64,000 bases of DNA from Clostridium punense (GCF_017874425.1 NZ_JAGGLL010000015.1:1-64000); one strand, 5' to 3'. Numbered from the stretch's first letter, positions 9,265 through 18,790 are shown. Numbers and translations are program-made. The notes: a model not told the origin generated them from the sequence alone.

Positions 9265-9939
9265 ATGGAAGCGTTTATTGGAACTATTTTACTGTGGGCA
9301 GGAACTTATGCACCAGAAGGCTGGGAATTCTGCTGGGGACAAGAACTAAAAATTAGTGAGAACCAAGCTTTATTCGCAGTTATTGGGATGTAATATGGAG
9401 GGAATGGTAGTACAAGTTTTAAATTACCAGACTTAAGAGGCAGATTTCCTATTGGTGCAGGAGTAAACCAAGCTACAAAGAAAAACTGGCAATCTGGAAA
9501 ATTTTGCGATAACAACATGCAAGCAACCTTTGGAATAAAGAATATGCCTAAACATATGCATAAAATCAACAATACAGTATCAAGTTCAAAAGATGAAACC
9601 TTGTCGATGAGCTTAGATATTGGGATACCTGTTAATACAGACAATCCAAATACTGCTCCTACAAACATACCTAAGGATAACAATTGTACTCTTGCTGCAG
9701 CAAGGACAATAGCACCACAAAATACTATAGTTAACACCTACACGACAAATGAACCTACCGCAAATGCCACATTAAAGCCTTTTACCGTAAAAAAAGATAT
9801 AAATATACCTACACCTGCTATAATTGTTGATTCAACTTGTGAAGATGTTGGTTCTGGTGAAGCTGTTGATGTTCAGCCGGCATCACTTTGTTTAAACTAT
9901 ATAATATGCATGGAGGGACTATTTCCACCTAGAAGGTAA
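9265..9939 (+). pseudogene. Tail-collar domain protein interrupted by an in-frame TAA
   Basis: From ATG 9265 (AAGGAGG 8 bases upstream) the frame reads MEAFIGTILLWAGTYAPEGW, the hallmark start of phage-tail-collar/microcystin-dependent-type proteins. It stops at codon 43 (TAA, 9391-9393), exactly before YGGNGSTSFKLPDLRGRFPI, where relatives usually have Thr or Gln. The frame then stays open to 9939 and ends in the family's typical LNYIICMEGLFPPR. Total length would be 224 residues, normal for the family, so one CAA-to-TAA change could explain it. It is either a fresh pseudogene, a sequencing error or a read-through gene. The large surface-protein gene starts 27 bases downstream. Confidence 0.8.
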
Positions 9940-9966
9940 AAGATTGTTCTAATTAAGGAGAATTTT

Positions 9967-12900
9967 ATGAAAAAATTTAGAAAGGGTATAATACCCAAAA
10001 TTTTAATTCTAACTATGTTAGCAAATGTTATTTTTACTGCTATAGCACCAAGCAAAACTGCCTCAGCAATAACTCCAAATACAATTAGTTTTAATTCGGA
10101 TCCCTTTGGTTCAAATTTTCAGACTCAACCCTATGACGTAATCACAGCAGATTTTGGACAAATAACCTTTAAGGGAACAGACGATTCTCTTGTAAAACCA
10201 TTTGAGTCACTTTCGTGGATGGCTGGACAAGGAATGGCTTATGCTGGATATTATACAGGAGATAGTAGTTGGCATGGGTTGATGCTTAGTGCGGATAGCT
10301 CAAGTTATAAAACTGGCATTTGGTTTGTTCTTGGAACAAAGGATAGAAGTAAGAAGTTTTCATTTCAATCATTTAATGTTGGTGAATACGGCAATACAGC
10401 AGATACCATGGAGGTTATAGGGTTTCGCAATGGAGTTCAAGTTGCTTCTCAGATAGTTACATTTGAGAAATACTCTTTGCCAACAAAAACTATAACTATG
10501 GATAGTGAATTTGGATATGTAGATGAGATTAGAATGCGTCAAAAAACAGAAGGGTTATACAATGGAGGCTATCCAGGCTTTGAGGGGATTGTAGTCAACG
10601 ATTTTGTGTTAGATGATCCTATTATTCCAAAGTTTGAGTTTAATCCCACAAGCTATAGCATAGGAGAAAAAGGTGGAAGTGCAACTTTAACAGTAAAGAG
10701 GACTGGAAGTAGCAATGGATTAGCAACGGTAGATTATGCAACAAGTGATGGGACAGCTGTAGCAGGTCGTGACTATACTTCAGTTTCTGGCACTTTGACT
10801 TTTGCAAGTGGCCAGACTAGTAAAACTATAAGCATACCAGTAAAAGATAACTTAACATATGATGGAGATAGATTTTTAAATATAACTTTAAGTAATCCTT
10901 CAGGAGACATGGTTCTTGGAAGTCAAAATGTAGCAATACTTACAATAGAAGACGATGAATTCATGTTAAATTATGCAGCAGGACCAAATGGAACTATTAT
11001 AGGAAATACGTCGCAGACTGTAACTCATAGTTTAAGTGGAACAGAAGTAACAGCAGTACCAAACCCAGGATACCACTTTGTGAGTTGGAGTGATGGAGTG
11101 ACAACTCCAAGTAGAACAGACAGCAATGTAGTGGGAGATATAAATGTAATTGCAAACTTTGCTATTAATGAATACACGTTAAAATATACAGCAGGAGCAA
11201 ATGGAAGTATTACAGGAGCAGCGCTCCAAACAGTGAATCACGGAGGAAGTGGAACTGAGGTAAAGGCAGTGCCAAACCCAGGATATCATTTTATAGGATG
11301 GAGTGATGGAATAACAACTCCAAGTAGAACAGATAGCAATATAATGGGCGATATCAGCATAACTGCAAACTTTGCTATTAATGAATACACGTTAAAATAT
11401 ACAGCAGGAGCAAACGGAAGTATTACAGGAAATACATCACAGACTGTAGCTCATGGTGCGAGTGGAACTGAAGTAACAGCAGTACCAAATACAGGATATC
11501 ATTTTATAGGGTGGAGTGATGGAGTAACTACTGCAAGTAGAGTAGATAGCAATGTAATGGGAGATATAAGTGTAACTGCAAACTTTGCTATTAATGGGCA
11601 TATAGTATACACATTAAATTATGCAGCAGGAGCAAATGGAAGTATTACAGGAATAGCGCTCCAAACAGTAAATCACGGAGAAAATGGAACTGAGGTAAGG
11701 GCAGTGCCAAACCCAGGATACCACTTTGTGAGTTGGAGTGATGGAGTGACAACTCCAAGTAGAACAGACATCAATGTAGTGGGAAACATAAGTGTAACTG
11801 CACAGTTTGATATTAATGGATATACGTTAAAATATACAACGGGAGCAAATGGAAGTATTAAAGGAGCAGCGCTCCAAACAGTAAATCACGGAGGAAGTGG
11901 AACTGAAGTAACAGCAGTACCAAATCCAGGATACCACTTTGTAGGGTGGAGTGATGGAGTAAGAACTGCAAGTAGAACAGATAGCAATGTAATGGGCGAT
12001 ATAAGCGTAACTGCAAATTTTGCTATTAATGGGCATATAGTATACACACTAAATTACACAGCAGGTCCAAATGGAAGTATTACAGGAAACACATCACAGA
12101 CTGTAGCTCATGGTGCGAGTGGAACTGAAGTAACAGCAGTGTCAAATCCAGGATATTACTTTGTGAGTTGGAGTGATGGAGTTACAACTCCAAGTAGAGT
12201 AGATAGCAATGTAATGGGAGATATAAGTGTAACTGCAATCTTTGCTGTTAATGAATATACACTAAAGTACTCAGCAGGAGAAAATGGAAGTATTACAGGA
12301 ACAGCGCTCCAAACAGTAAATCACGGAGGAAGTGGAACTGAGGTAAGGGCAGTGCCAAACCTCGGATATCATTTTATAGGATGGAGTGATGGGGCGACAA
12401 CTGCAAGTAGAACAGACATTAATGTAGTAGGAAATATCAGCGTAACTGCAAACTTTGCTATTAATGAATATATGTTAAACTATACAGCAGGAGCAAATGG
12501 AAGCATTACAGGAAATACATCACAGACTGTAGCTCATGGGGCAAGGGGAACACAAGTAACAGCAGTGCCAAACCCAGGATATCACTTTGTGAGTTGGAGT
12601 GATGGTGTTACAACTGCAAGTAGAACAGATAGTAACGTAGCAGGCAATATCAGTGTAATTGCAAACTTTGAAATTAATAGTTATATAGTAACCTTCAAAG
12701 ATTATGATGGGAAAATCATTGGAATACCGCAAGTTGTGAACCATGGAAATAAAGCTGTTGCACCAGCAGATCCAATAAGAATTGGTTATGTTTTTAAAGG
12801 CTGGGATAAATCCTTTAATCATATTACAGAAAGTATGGCTATTACAGCAATTTATGAAAGTGGAAGTACTTATACCTTCCCTGCAGCAGAAACTTCAGAT

Positions 12901-13509
12901 AATACATGGGAAACTCAAATACCCATTGAGTATTTTGAAAGTAGAGATAATATATTGGTAATAAACAATAATATAGCAAGTTTATCAATACCAGCAAGTG
13001 CTATTGATTTAAGTGGAGTTTCTGGAAAGGGATATATAAAAGTAACGCTTAAAGTTATTACCGATGAAAAGGATTTGATGTCACTTAAAGATTTACCAGC
13101 TGGATTAAGAATAGTTGGAAATCCTATAAACCTTACTATACAATTATTTGATAAAAGTGGTGCTTTAGTGAGAGATATTCACAACTTTGAAAACAATGAA
13201 AAGGTTAAAACAACTATTAAGCTTACTAGCAAGGATATAAAAAATTTAGATATAAACACAATTTCAATATATACCTACAATGAAGTAACCGAAGTTTGGG
13301 AAGAGCTAGGTGGAAATTTTGAGTCTACCACTCAGGAGTTTACATTCTATACATCTCATTTTTCAGTGTTTGCAGTTACAGAAAAAACTTCAAAGACAGA
13401 TATACTGCCTCAAGCCGGTTCCTTGTTTAATTTTTATGCAATAGTTAGCTTAGGTTTTACAATAACCTTATTAGGAATTATTTTGATAACGAAAAAATCA
13501 AGAAGTTAG
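9967..13509 (+). CDS. Large LPXTG-type surface protein with Calx-beta and eight InlB B-like repeats
   Basis: 1180 residues, start preceded by AAGGAG. Signal peptide at residues 1-34 (ending near TASA). Residues 35-218 are an unrecognised exported domain. Residues about 219-331 are a Calx-beta domain (DGTAVAGRDYTSVSGTLTF, ending TIEDDE). Residues 332-905 are eight tandem 71- or 74-residue repeats of the divergent InlB B-repeat type (GYHFVSWSDG core). One Flg_new/InlB-type unit follows (GYVFKGW), then a unique domain to about residue 1135. The end is a sortase signal, LPQAG, a hydrophobic stretch and KKSRS. It should be covalently attached to the wall and probably acts in adhesion. No sortase gene lies in the window. 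Confidence 0.88.
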   Translation: MKKFRKGIIPKILILTMLANVIFTAIAPSKTASAITPNTISFNSDPFGSNFQTQPYDVITADFGQITFKGTDDSLVKPFESLSWMAGQGMAYAGYYTGDSSWHGLMLSADSSSYKTGIWFVLGTKDRSKKFSFQSFNVGEYGNTADTMEVIGFRNGVQVASQIVTFEKYSLPTKTITMDSEFGYVDEIRMRQKTEGLYNGGYPGFEGIVVNDFVLDDPIIPKFEFNPTSYSIGEKGGSATLTVKRTGSSNGLATVDYATSDGTAVAGRDYTSVSGTLTFASGQTSKTISIPVKDNLTYDGDRFLNITLSNPSGDMVLGSQNVAILTIEDDEFMLNYAAGPNGTIIGNTSQTVTHSLSGTEVTAVPNPGYHFVSWSDGVTTPSRTDSNVVGDINVIANFAINEYTLKYTAGANGSITGAALQTVNHGGSGTEVKAVPNPGYHFIGWSDGITTPSRTDSNIMGDISITANFAINEYTLKYTAGANGSITGNTSQTVAHGASGTEVTAVPNTGYHFIGWSDGVTTASRVDSNVMGDISVTANFAINGHIVYTLNYAAGANGSITGIALQTVNHGENGTEVRAVPNPGYHFVSWSDGVTTPSRTDINVVGNISVTAQFDINGYTLKYTTGANGSIKGAALQTVNHGGSGTEVTAVPNPGYHFVGWSDGVRTASRTDSNVMGDISVTANFAINGHIVYTLNYTAGPNGSITGNTSQTVAHGASGTEVTAVSNPGYYFVSWSDGVTTPSRVDSNVMGDISVTAIFAVNEYTLKYSAGENGSITGTALQTVNHGGSGTEVRAVPNLGYHFIGWSDGATTASRTDINVVGNISVTANFAINEYMLNYTAGANGSITGNTSQTVAHGARGTQVTAVPNPGYHFVSWSDGVTTASRTDSNVAGNISVIANFEINSYIVTFKDYDGKIIGIPQVVNHGNKAVAPADPIRIGYVFKGWDKSFNHITESMAITAIYESGSTYTFPAAETSDNTWETQIPIEYFESRDNILVINNNIASLSIPASAIDLSGVSGKGYIKVTLKVITDEKDLMSLKDLPAGLRIVGNPINLTIQLFDKSGALVRDIHNFENNEKVKTTIKLTSKDIKNLDINTISIYTYNEVTEVWEELGGNFESTTQEFTFYTSHFSVFAVTEKTSKTDILPQAGSLFNFYAIVSLGFTITLLGIILITKKSRS
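10960..12681 (+). repeat. Eight in-frame tandem repeats in the surface-protein gene
   Basis: Units of 213 bp (six) or 222 bp (two, with a GHIV insertion after units 3 and 5). Two sub-types alternate: A, with NTSQTVAHGASG, in units 1, 3, 6, 8; B, with ALQTVNHGGSG, in units 2, 4, 5, 7. The order ABABBABA is mirror-symmetric. High nucleotide identity between units suggests recent duplication or gene conversion. Confidence 0.9.
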
Positions 13510-13855
13510 CAAAGTAAAAACTCCATTTAAATAAAATACAGAGATTAAAAGTTCAATAGGTTTATTAGCCTATTGAATTTTTAATTTGCAGAAGAAATAA
13601 GATTACTTTTGGCTTTAATAAAAAAGCTAGATAGTTTGCTTAGAAGTTCAACTATCAACCATACATTTTAAGAATAGTTTTTGTTATCGTTATTATCTTA
13701 GTACATAAGCTCCATATAGACATTGAAAGCATTATGTGATTTTAAGGAATTATTTCCCCTATTGTTTAATATATTTTATAAGCAGCATAAGAACCTTTAC
13801 ATATTATATGGGATTTAATTTATGTTTTGAATAATAATTCAGGGGGGCTTAATTT
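13510..13855. other. Intergenic region with terminator
   Basis: 346 bases. Holds the hairpin at 13552-13585 and, at the end, the GGGGGG-containing ribosome binding site of the transpeptidase gene. No other feature recognised. Confidence 0.5.
13552..13585 (+). terminator. Hairpin terminator of surface-protein gene
   Basis: TTCAATAGG and CCTATTGAA form a 9-bp stem with an 8-base loop followed by TTTTTAATTT, 43 bases behind the stop. Confidence 0.8.
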
Positions 13856-15595
13856 ATGAATAAACAAGTAAATTTTGATGAGGAACTGGGGAATTTTATA
13901 GATAAACAGCAGGGGGAAGAGAATAATCAGGAATTTAAAAAAGTGGAAGAAGAGTTTATAGATGTATTAAGGCAACAAAGTGATTATGTTGAAGAGATTG
14001 ATAGTAATTATAAGGATAAAGATATAGAAAATAATGATGAAGTTGAATATAAAAATATAGAAGAAAAAGAAGTTTATAATATTGAAGCAGAATTTAAAGT
14101 TGAAGATAAATACTTAAATTACTTCAGTAGTATTGATGATGTAGGTATTAATAGTGAAGAAGAAGGTAATGAGGTTCACGTAGTTGATGAAATAGAAGAA
14201 GAGAATGATGAAGAAGAAAAGCAGCTTAGAAAAAAGAAAATTATAAAATGGAGTATTATTTCGGTTTCTGCACTAGTACTTATATACCTTGGTTTTTCAG
14301 CTTATTTTTCAAAACGTTTTTATTTTGGAACTTCAATAAATAGTATTCCTGTTTCAGGAATGACTGTGGAAGCTGTAAATGAAAAGTTAGCAGCAGATGT
14401 GGAAAAGTATAACTTAACTCTAGAAGGAAGAGATGGAGTTAAGGAAGAGATTTCAGCAGCAGAAATGGGCCTTAAGTTTATCTCTCAAGACAAAGTTCAA
14501 GATATTAAGCATAATCAAAGTTCCTTTAAATGGATTACAGGAATTTTTAATAATTCAAGCTTTGAATTGAATAATATATTTTCTTATGATGAGCCATCAT
14601 TAAGAGAAGCTGTAGACAAACTAGCTTTTTTTGATGCAGCTAAAATAATTGAACCTAAAAGTGCGGCCTTAAAATCTACAGAAAAGGGCTATGAAATAGT
14701 GAAGGAAGTCAATGGCAACAAAGTTAATAAGGATACTCTATATGGTCAAATAGTAGAGTCAATTTTAAGTGAGAAATCTACTTTAGATTTAGAGAGTATA
14801 GATTGTTATGAAAAACCAAAGTATACTTCAGAATCCAAGGAAATTGTGGAGGCAATGGATACATTAGAAAAATATTCAGCTATAACAATTACCTATACTT
14901 TTAAAGAAGGTAAAGAAACTTTAAGTGGAGATGTGATAAACGGTTGGCTCAAAGTTGATGAGAATTTTAATGTTAGCATTGATGAAGATAAGGTTGAGAG
15001 CTATGTGGATAAGCTAGGTAATACCTACGACACCGTAGGAAGGCCAAGGGATTTTAAAACGACCTCTGGAAGAATAGTAAAGGTTAGTGGAGGATATTAC
15101 GGAATATCTATTAATAGAGCTAAAGAAACGCAAGATTTGATTAGAGTTATAAAGGAAGGTAAATCAATAAGCAAGAAACCTATATATAATCAAGATGAAG
15201 AAGAGGACAATGGCAATGGAATTGGAGGTACCTATGTAGAAATAGACCTTACAAATCAGCATATGTGGTTCTATAAAAACGGAAAGCTAATGACACATGG
15301 GGATGTAGTTACAGGAAATGATGATGGTAAACATTCCACACCACCAGGCCTTTATAGATTAACTTATAAGCAAAAAAAAGCAATTTTAAGGGGTCCTGGA
15401 TATGCAGCACCAGTAGATTTTTGGATGCCTTTTAATGGAGATATAGGCATTCATGACGCTACTTGGAGATCAACATTTGGAGGAACTATATATAAAAATG
15501 ATGGCTCCCATGGTTGTATAAATACACCTTATGACGTGGCACAGATTATATTCAATAATATTCAAGCAGGAGACCCAGTGCTTTGTTATTATTAG
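13856..15595 (+). CDS. Membrane-anchored L,D-transpeptidase (YkuD) with peptidoglycan-binding domain
   Basis: 579 residues. Residues 1-130 are a very acidic cytoplasmic segment rich in Glu/Asp, unusual in length for the family. One membrane helix follows at about 135-156 (WSIISVSALVLIYLGF). Residues about 170-440 resemble the PG_binding_4 domain found in front of YkuD domains in Clostridia. Residues about 458-579 are the YkuD catalytic domain with IGIHDATW and the signature SHGCINTP, whose Cys is the nucleophile. It should make 3-3 cross-links in peptidoglycan outside the membrane. Transcribed alone; ribosome binding site GGGGGGCT. Confidence 0.92.
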   Translation: MNKQVNFDEELGNFIDKQQGEENNQEFKKVEEEFIDVLRQQSDYVEEIDSNYKDKDIENNDEVEYKNIEEKEVYNIEAEFKVEDKYLNYFSSIDDVGINSEEEGNEVHVVDEIEEENDEEEKQLRKKKIIKWSIISVSALVLIYLGFSAYFSKRFYFGTSINSIPVSGMTVEAVNEKLAADVEKYNLTLEGRDGVKEEISAAEMGLKFISQDKVQDIKHNQSSFKWITGIFNNSSFELNNIFSYDEPSLREAVDKLAFFDAAKIIEPKSAALKSTEKGYEIVKEVNGNKVNKDTLYGQIVESILSEKSTLDLESIDCYEKPKYTSESKEIVEAMDTLEKYSAITITYTFKEGKETLSGDVINGWLKVDENFNVSIDEDKVESYVDKLGNTYDTVGRPRDFKTTSGRIVKVSGGYYGISINRAKETQDLIRVIKEGKSISKKPIYNQDEEEDNGNGIGGTYVEIDLTNQHMWFYKNGKLMTHGDVVTGNDDGKHSTPPGLYRLTYKQKKAILRGPGYAAPVDFWMPFNGDIGIHDATWRSTFGGTIYKNDGSHGCINTPYDVAQIIFNNIQAGDPVLCYY

Positions 15596-15990
15596 AATTA
15601 GGCTAGGTTTTATAAGTTTATAGATTTATAGGTCTAAAGTAAGGAATTTCATTTTATTCGTAGATAAGAAGTCTTAAAAGAACTAAGGTGAGCTTTATCT
15701 ATAAGTTAATTCTTGGCTTTGGTTCTTTATGTTAAATTTTAAAGACGAAGATATATTTTATTTGCCATAAAGAAGTTTTAACTAACATGAGATAAAGTAA
15801 AATTATAGGAGTAAATGGAAAGGTGAGTATACTACAAATTAAGGATATGTGTAAAAATATGGAGAAAAATATTTTTTAATTCTTTATAAAAATGTGAAAC
15901 AAATAAGGGTTAATTTTCGTCTAATAAGTAATGAGTTTAAATTAAAGAGTACAAAGTTATTTATAACTTTATTGGAAAGGAAAATTAACT
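15596..15990. other. Gene-free stretch
   Basis: 395 AT-rich bases between the transpeptidase gene and a small putative membrane-peptide gene. I see neither a convincing terminator nor a known RNA motif. Confidence 0.4.
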
Positions 15991-16197
15991 ATGAATATTA
16001 TTATGATATTTATGTTTTTAGTTATATTAGTGTATTCACCTCTTAAAAATTTAGTATTTTTAGCTGTTGGAAATAATATTGATGAGGCCGTAATGCTACA
16101 GGAAAAAGGCCTAGCAAATCTTATAGGTAGAATTATTAAGATTTTAATACTAAAGAAATTTAAAAGTGATACCATAAGGCAATCTAAGGTTTCGTAG
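15991..16197 (+). CDS. Possible small membrane protein
   Basis: 68 codons from ATG 15991, preceded at about 10 bases by GGAAAGGA. The product has an N-terminal hydrophobic helix (IIMIFMFLVILVY), a middle acidic turn, and a basic end (IIKILILKKFKSD), a composition consistent with a small membrane peptide. I recognise no family. A nearly as long minus-strand frame overlaps it, so coding is uncertain; the ribosome binding site favours this strand. Confidence 0.4.
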   Translation: MNIIMIFMFLVILVYSPLKNLVFLAVGNNIDEAVMLQEKGLANLIGRIIKILILKKFKSDTIRQSKVS

Positions 16198-16357
16198 GTG
16201 GTTTTTACTATATTTATAGATAAACGAGGTAGATTAGCTTGGTATTCAAGTTTTAATTTCTTTTTTATATAGATAAAAAGAGCAAAAAATGTCAGGAAAA
16301 TCTCTCTTAATATGCTTATAATTAAATTATGCAGCTTGATAAAATGGAGGTTTTACT

Positions 16358-16768
16358 ATGGAGTATAGCAAGGTTATTCAGCAATCTATAGATTATATTG
16401 AAGAAAATTTAAAAGAAAAGATATCTCTTGAAGATTTAGCTAGAAGAAGTTATCTTTCAAAGTATTACTTTCATAGAGTTTTTCATCAATTAGTAGGTGA
16501 AACAGTTATGGAGTACATTCGAAAAAGAAGACTTACTGAGGCCGCGGAAGAATTGGCTGAAAGCAATAGCAAGATAGTTGATATAGCACTAAAATATCAA
16601 TTTAGCTCTCAAGAAGCCTTTTCAAGAGCCTTTAAAAGAATGTTTAAAGTTTCACCAAGAGAATTTAGAAAAGCTCAAGTTAAAGTGTTACTCTATAGCA
16701 AGAGGCAGGTATATCAGGTACCTACTATTAACTCACCAACAGTAGCACCTATGTGTAAAGCTGCATAG
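16358..16768 (+). CDS. AraC-family regulator consisting mainly of the DNA-binding domain
   Basis: 136 residues. Residues 5-108 are a complete AraC/XylS DNA-binding domain with two helix-turn-helix units (SLEDLARRSYLSKYYFHRVF and IVDIALKYQFSSQEAFSRAF, ending FKVSPREFRK). No effector domain is present. Close relatives with this start usually continue into a GyrI-like domain (Rob type), so this may be a shortened Rob-type protein or a MarA/SoxS-like single domain. Ribosome binding site TGGAGG. The clpP gene begins 27 bases after its stop, suggesting co-transcription. Confidence 0.85.
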   Translation: MEYSKVIQQSIDYIEENLKEKISLEDLARRSYLSKYYFHRVFHQLVGETVMEYIRKRRLTEAAEELAESNSKIVDIALKYQFSSQEAFSRAFKRMFKVSPREFRKAQVKVLLYSKRQVYQVPTINSPTVAPMCKAA

Positions 16769-16795
16769 TTTATGGTTATTAAAGGAGAGATTACA

Positions 16796-17386
16796 ATGAG
16801 CTATGTACCTACAGTAATAGAGCAGACAGGCAGAGGAGAAAGAGTTTATGATATCTATTCAAGGCTTTTAAAGGATAGAATTATAGTTTTAAGCGATCAG
16901 GTTAATGATGCTACAGCTAGCATTATTATTGCTCAAATGTTATTTTTAGAAGCTGAGGATCCAGATAAGGATATAATCTTTTATATTAATAGTCCAGGTG
17001 GGGTAATAACAGCAGGATTGGCAATTTATGATACTATGCAATATGTAAAACCAGATGTATCTACTATATGCTTAGGTATGGCTGCCAGCATGGGATCTTT
17101 CTTGCTAGCTGGTGGAACAAAAGGAAAGAGATTTGCACTACCTAACAGTGAAATTATGATTCATCAGCCATCTATTGCAGGGGGCTTAAGCGGTCAGGCA
17201 ACGGATATAAAAATATATGCTGAGAGAATGCTTAAAACAAAGCAAAGACTTATTGAAATATATAGTGAAAAAACAGGGCAATCACAAGAGAAGCTACAGC
17301 AGGATATGGAAAGAGATAATTTTATGACTTCAATGGAAGCTAAGGAATATGGACTTATCGATGGTATACTGTTAAGAGAGAAGTAA
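16796..17386 (+). CDS. clpP: ATP-dependent Clp protease proteolytic subunit
   Basis: 196 residues from ATG 16796, preceded by AAAGGAGAG; the in-frame codon at 16772 lies before this site. The barrel-forming serine peptidase has the catalytic Ser in [14 protein letters not shown] (near residue 98), His in IMIHQPS (near 123) and Asp in the MERDNFM region (near 172). It would degrade proteins unfolded by a ClpX or ClpA/C ATPase, neither of which is encoded here. Trigger factor is also absent, so this is not the usual tig-clpP-clpX locus. It is probably a second clpP, perhaps controlled by the AraC-type gene in front. Confidence 0.95.
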   Translation: MSYVPTVIEQTGRGERVYDIYSRLLKDRIIVLSDQVNDATASIIIAQMLFLEAEDPDKDIIFYINSPGGVITAGLAIYDTMQYVKPDVSTICLGMAASMGSFLLAGGTKGKRFALPNSEIMIHQPSIAGGLSGQATDIKIYAERMLKTKQRLIEIYSEKTGQSQEKLQQDMERDNFMTSMEAKEYGLIDGILLREK

Positions 17387-17439
17387 TAAATAACTATATT
17401 ATAGATTATTATGGTTAGTAAAAATACTTAATAAAATAA

Positions 17440-17485
17440 GGGAATGTGTCATAATGGATTCATTATGGTCATTCCCTTTATTTTT
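17440..17485 (+). terminator. Hairpin terminator of clpP
   Basis: GGGAATG and CATTCCC, extended inwards by TCATAATG and CATTATGG, form a long stem; TTTATTTTTG follows. Confidence 0.85.
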
Positions 17486-17679
17486 GTTTACAAAGATTTT
17501 AATTGGATTATTTATAGAGTTTTACATTAACTAAACCTTTAGTGTTTTCATATATTTTAGCAGAGGGCAAGCTGTAATAAAGTATGCTATAAAATCATAA
17601 TATGGAAGTATATTACAACAGTCGAAAGTGATACAATTAATTAAAAAGGTATAAAGTGGATGAAAAGGGGGAGAACATT

Positions 17680-18777
17680 ATGGGGACAAGTTTAAATACT
17701 GATGATCACGAAAGATTGCTTCAACTACTGAATCATGGAAAAAAAGCTGTTATGGTTACAAAATGGATTTATGGTAATAAAATTAGTGATTATAAAAGGG
17801 AGCAAACACTTCTTACAGAAGAAGCTTTAGATATGAATATTAAGGATGAGTTAAGTTTTTCGGAAGAATTACTAGAAAGAGTTAAGAAGGTAATTTTAAC
17901 TGGAGAGCTTCAATTTATAGATGAAGAGGAAGCAGGGATTACTTTAATTGAATCGTACTTTCCAGAGCCAAAGTTAATTATTTTGGGTGGAGGACATATC
18001 TCAAAGCCACTAGTAGAGTTTGCTTCAAAGGTTGGCTTTTCAGTGACAGTAGTAGATGATAGGCCGTTTTTTGCTAATAATTCTCGATTTCCAGAGGCAG
18101 ATAAAGTAATATGTGAAGGCTTTGATAGGTGTTTTAATGCTTTGAATTTAAATTCATCCTCCTTTATGGTTATTGTAACTAGGGGACATAGACATGATAT
18201 GGAGTGCCTCAAGAAAGCCCTTAATTATGATACCGCTTATTTAGGAATGATAGGTTCAAAAAGGCGTATTAAAATTGTAAGAGAGGAACTATTAAGTGAT
18301 GGGTATTCAAAAGATAGGTTAGATAAATTAAATGCTCCTATAGGTTTAGATATTGATGCGGTTACTCCTGAAGAAATAGCAATTTCTATATTAGCACAGC
18401 TTATTAGCTATAGAAGAAGGAGCAAGGCAGTAAGTGGATTTTCTAAAGCCAATAAGCCTAATATAGTAGAATTTAATGGGGATATAATTGAGGAATTAAT
18501 TAAAAATTGCAGTGAACCAAGGGCTCTAGTTACAATAATTGGGACTAAAGGGTCAGTTCCAAGAAAAGCAGGGGCTAAAATGATTGTGTACTCAGATGGA
18601 AGAACCACAGGTAGCATTGGAGGGGGCTGTGCTGAGGGAGAAGTAATAAATACAGCTAGACATATTATAAGAAATGGTGGCTATGAAATTCAGCAGGTTG
18701 ATATGACAGGAGCTGTAGCTGAGGAGGAAGGTATGGTTTGCGGAGGCATAATGGAGGTTTTAATTGAGAAGTTATAG
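17680..18777 (+). CDS. XdhC/CoxI family protein
   Basis: 365 residues from ATG 17680, preceded by GGGGGAG; an in-frame GTG at 17656 lies before that site. XdhC-type proteins handle molybdenum cofactor during assembly of molybdenum hydroxylases such as xanthine dehydrogenase. Order here: a degenerate N-terminal segment (1-95), a Rossmann domain (about 100-240; LIILGGGHISKPLVEFA, MIGSKRR), then a full XdhC_CoxI domain at the C-terminus (GSVPRKAGAKMIV, GSIGGGCAEGEV, MVCGGIMEVLIE). The intact XdhC_CoxI unit usually comes first. No molybdenum hydroxylase gene is in the window. Confidence 0.88.
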   Translation: MGTSLNTDDHERLLQLLNHGKKAVMVTKWIYGNKISDYKREQTLLTEEALDMNIKDELSFSEELLERVKKVILTGELQFIDEEEAGITLIESYFPEPKLIILGGGHISKPLVEFASKVGFSVTVVDDRPFFANNSRFPEADKVICEGFDRCFNALNLNSSSFMVIVTRGHRHDMECLKKALNYDTAYLGMIGSKRRIKIVREELLSDGYSKDRLDKLNAPIGLDIDAVTPEEIAISILAQLISYRRRSKAVSGFSKANKPNIVEFNGDIIEELIKNCSEPRALVTIIGTKGSVPRKAGAKMIVYSDGRTTGSIGGGCAEGEVINTARHIIRNGGYEIQQVDMTGAVAEEEGMVCGGIMEVLIEKL

Positions 18778-18790
18778 GTTTTTTAGTTAT

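Noticed and set aside
9306-9737. 143-codon minus-strand frame over the tail-collar gene
   Set aside because: The plus strand encodes canonical tail-collar motifs across the stop; the minus frame is a by-product of codon composition.
9265-9939. Prophage because of a tail-collar domain
   Set aside because: No other phage gene, integrase or attachment site is nearby; such domains also occur in chromosomal non-phage genes.
10960-12681. Regularly spaced repeats that could suggest a CRISPR-like array
   Set aside because: Unit length is 213-222 bp, in frame, and encodes a known protein repeat; no short repeat/unique spacer pattern.
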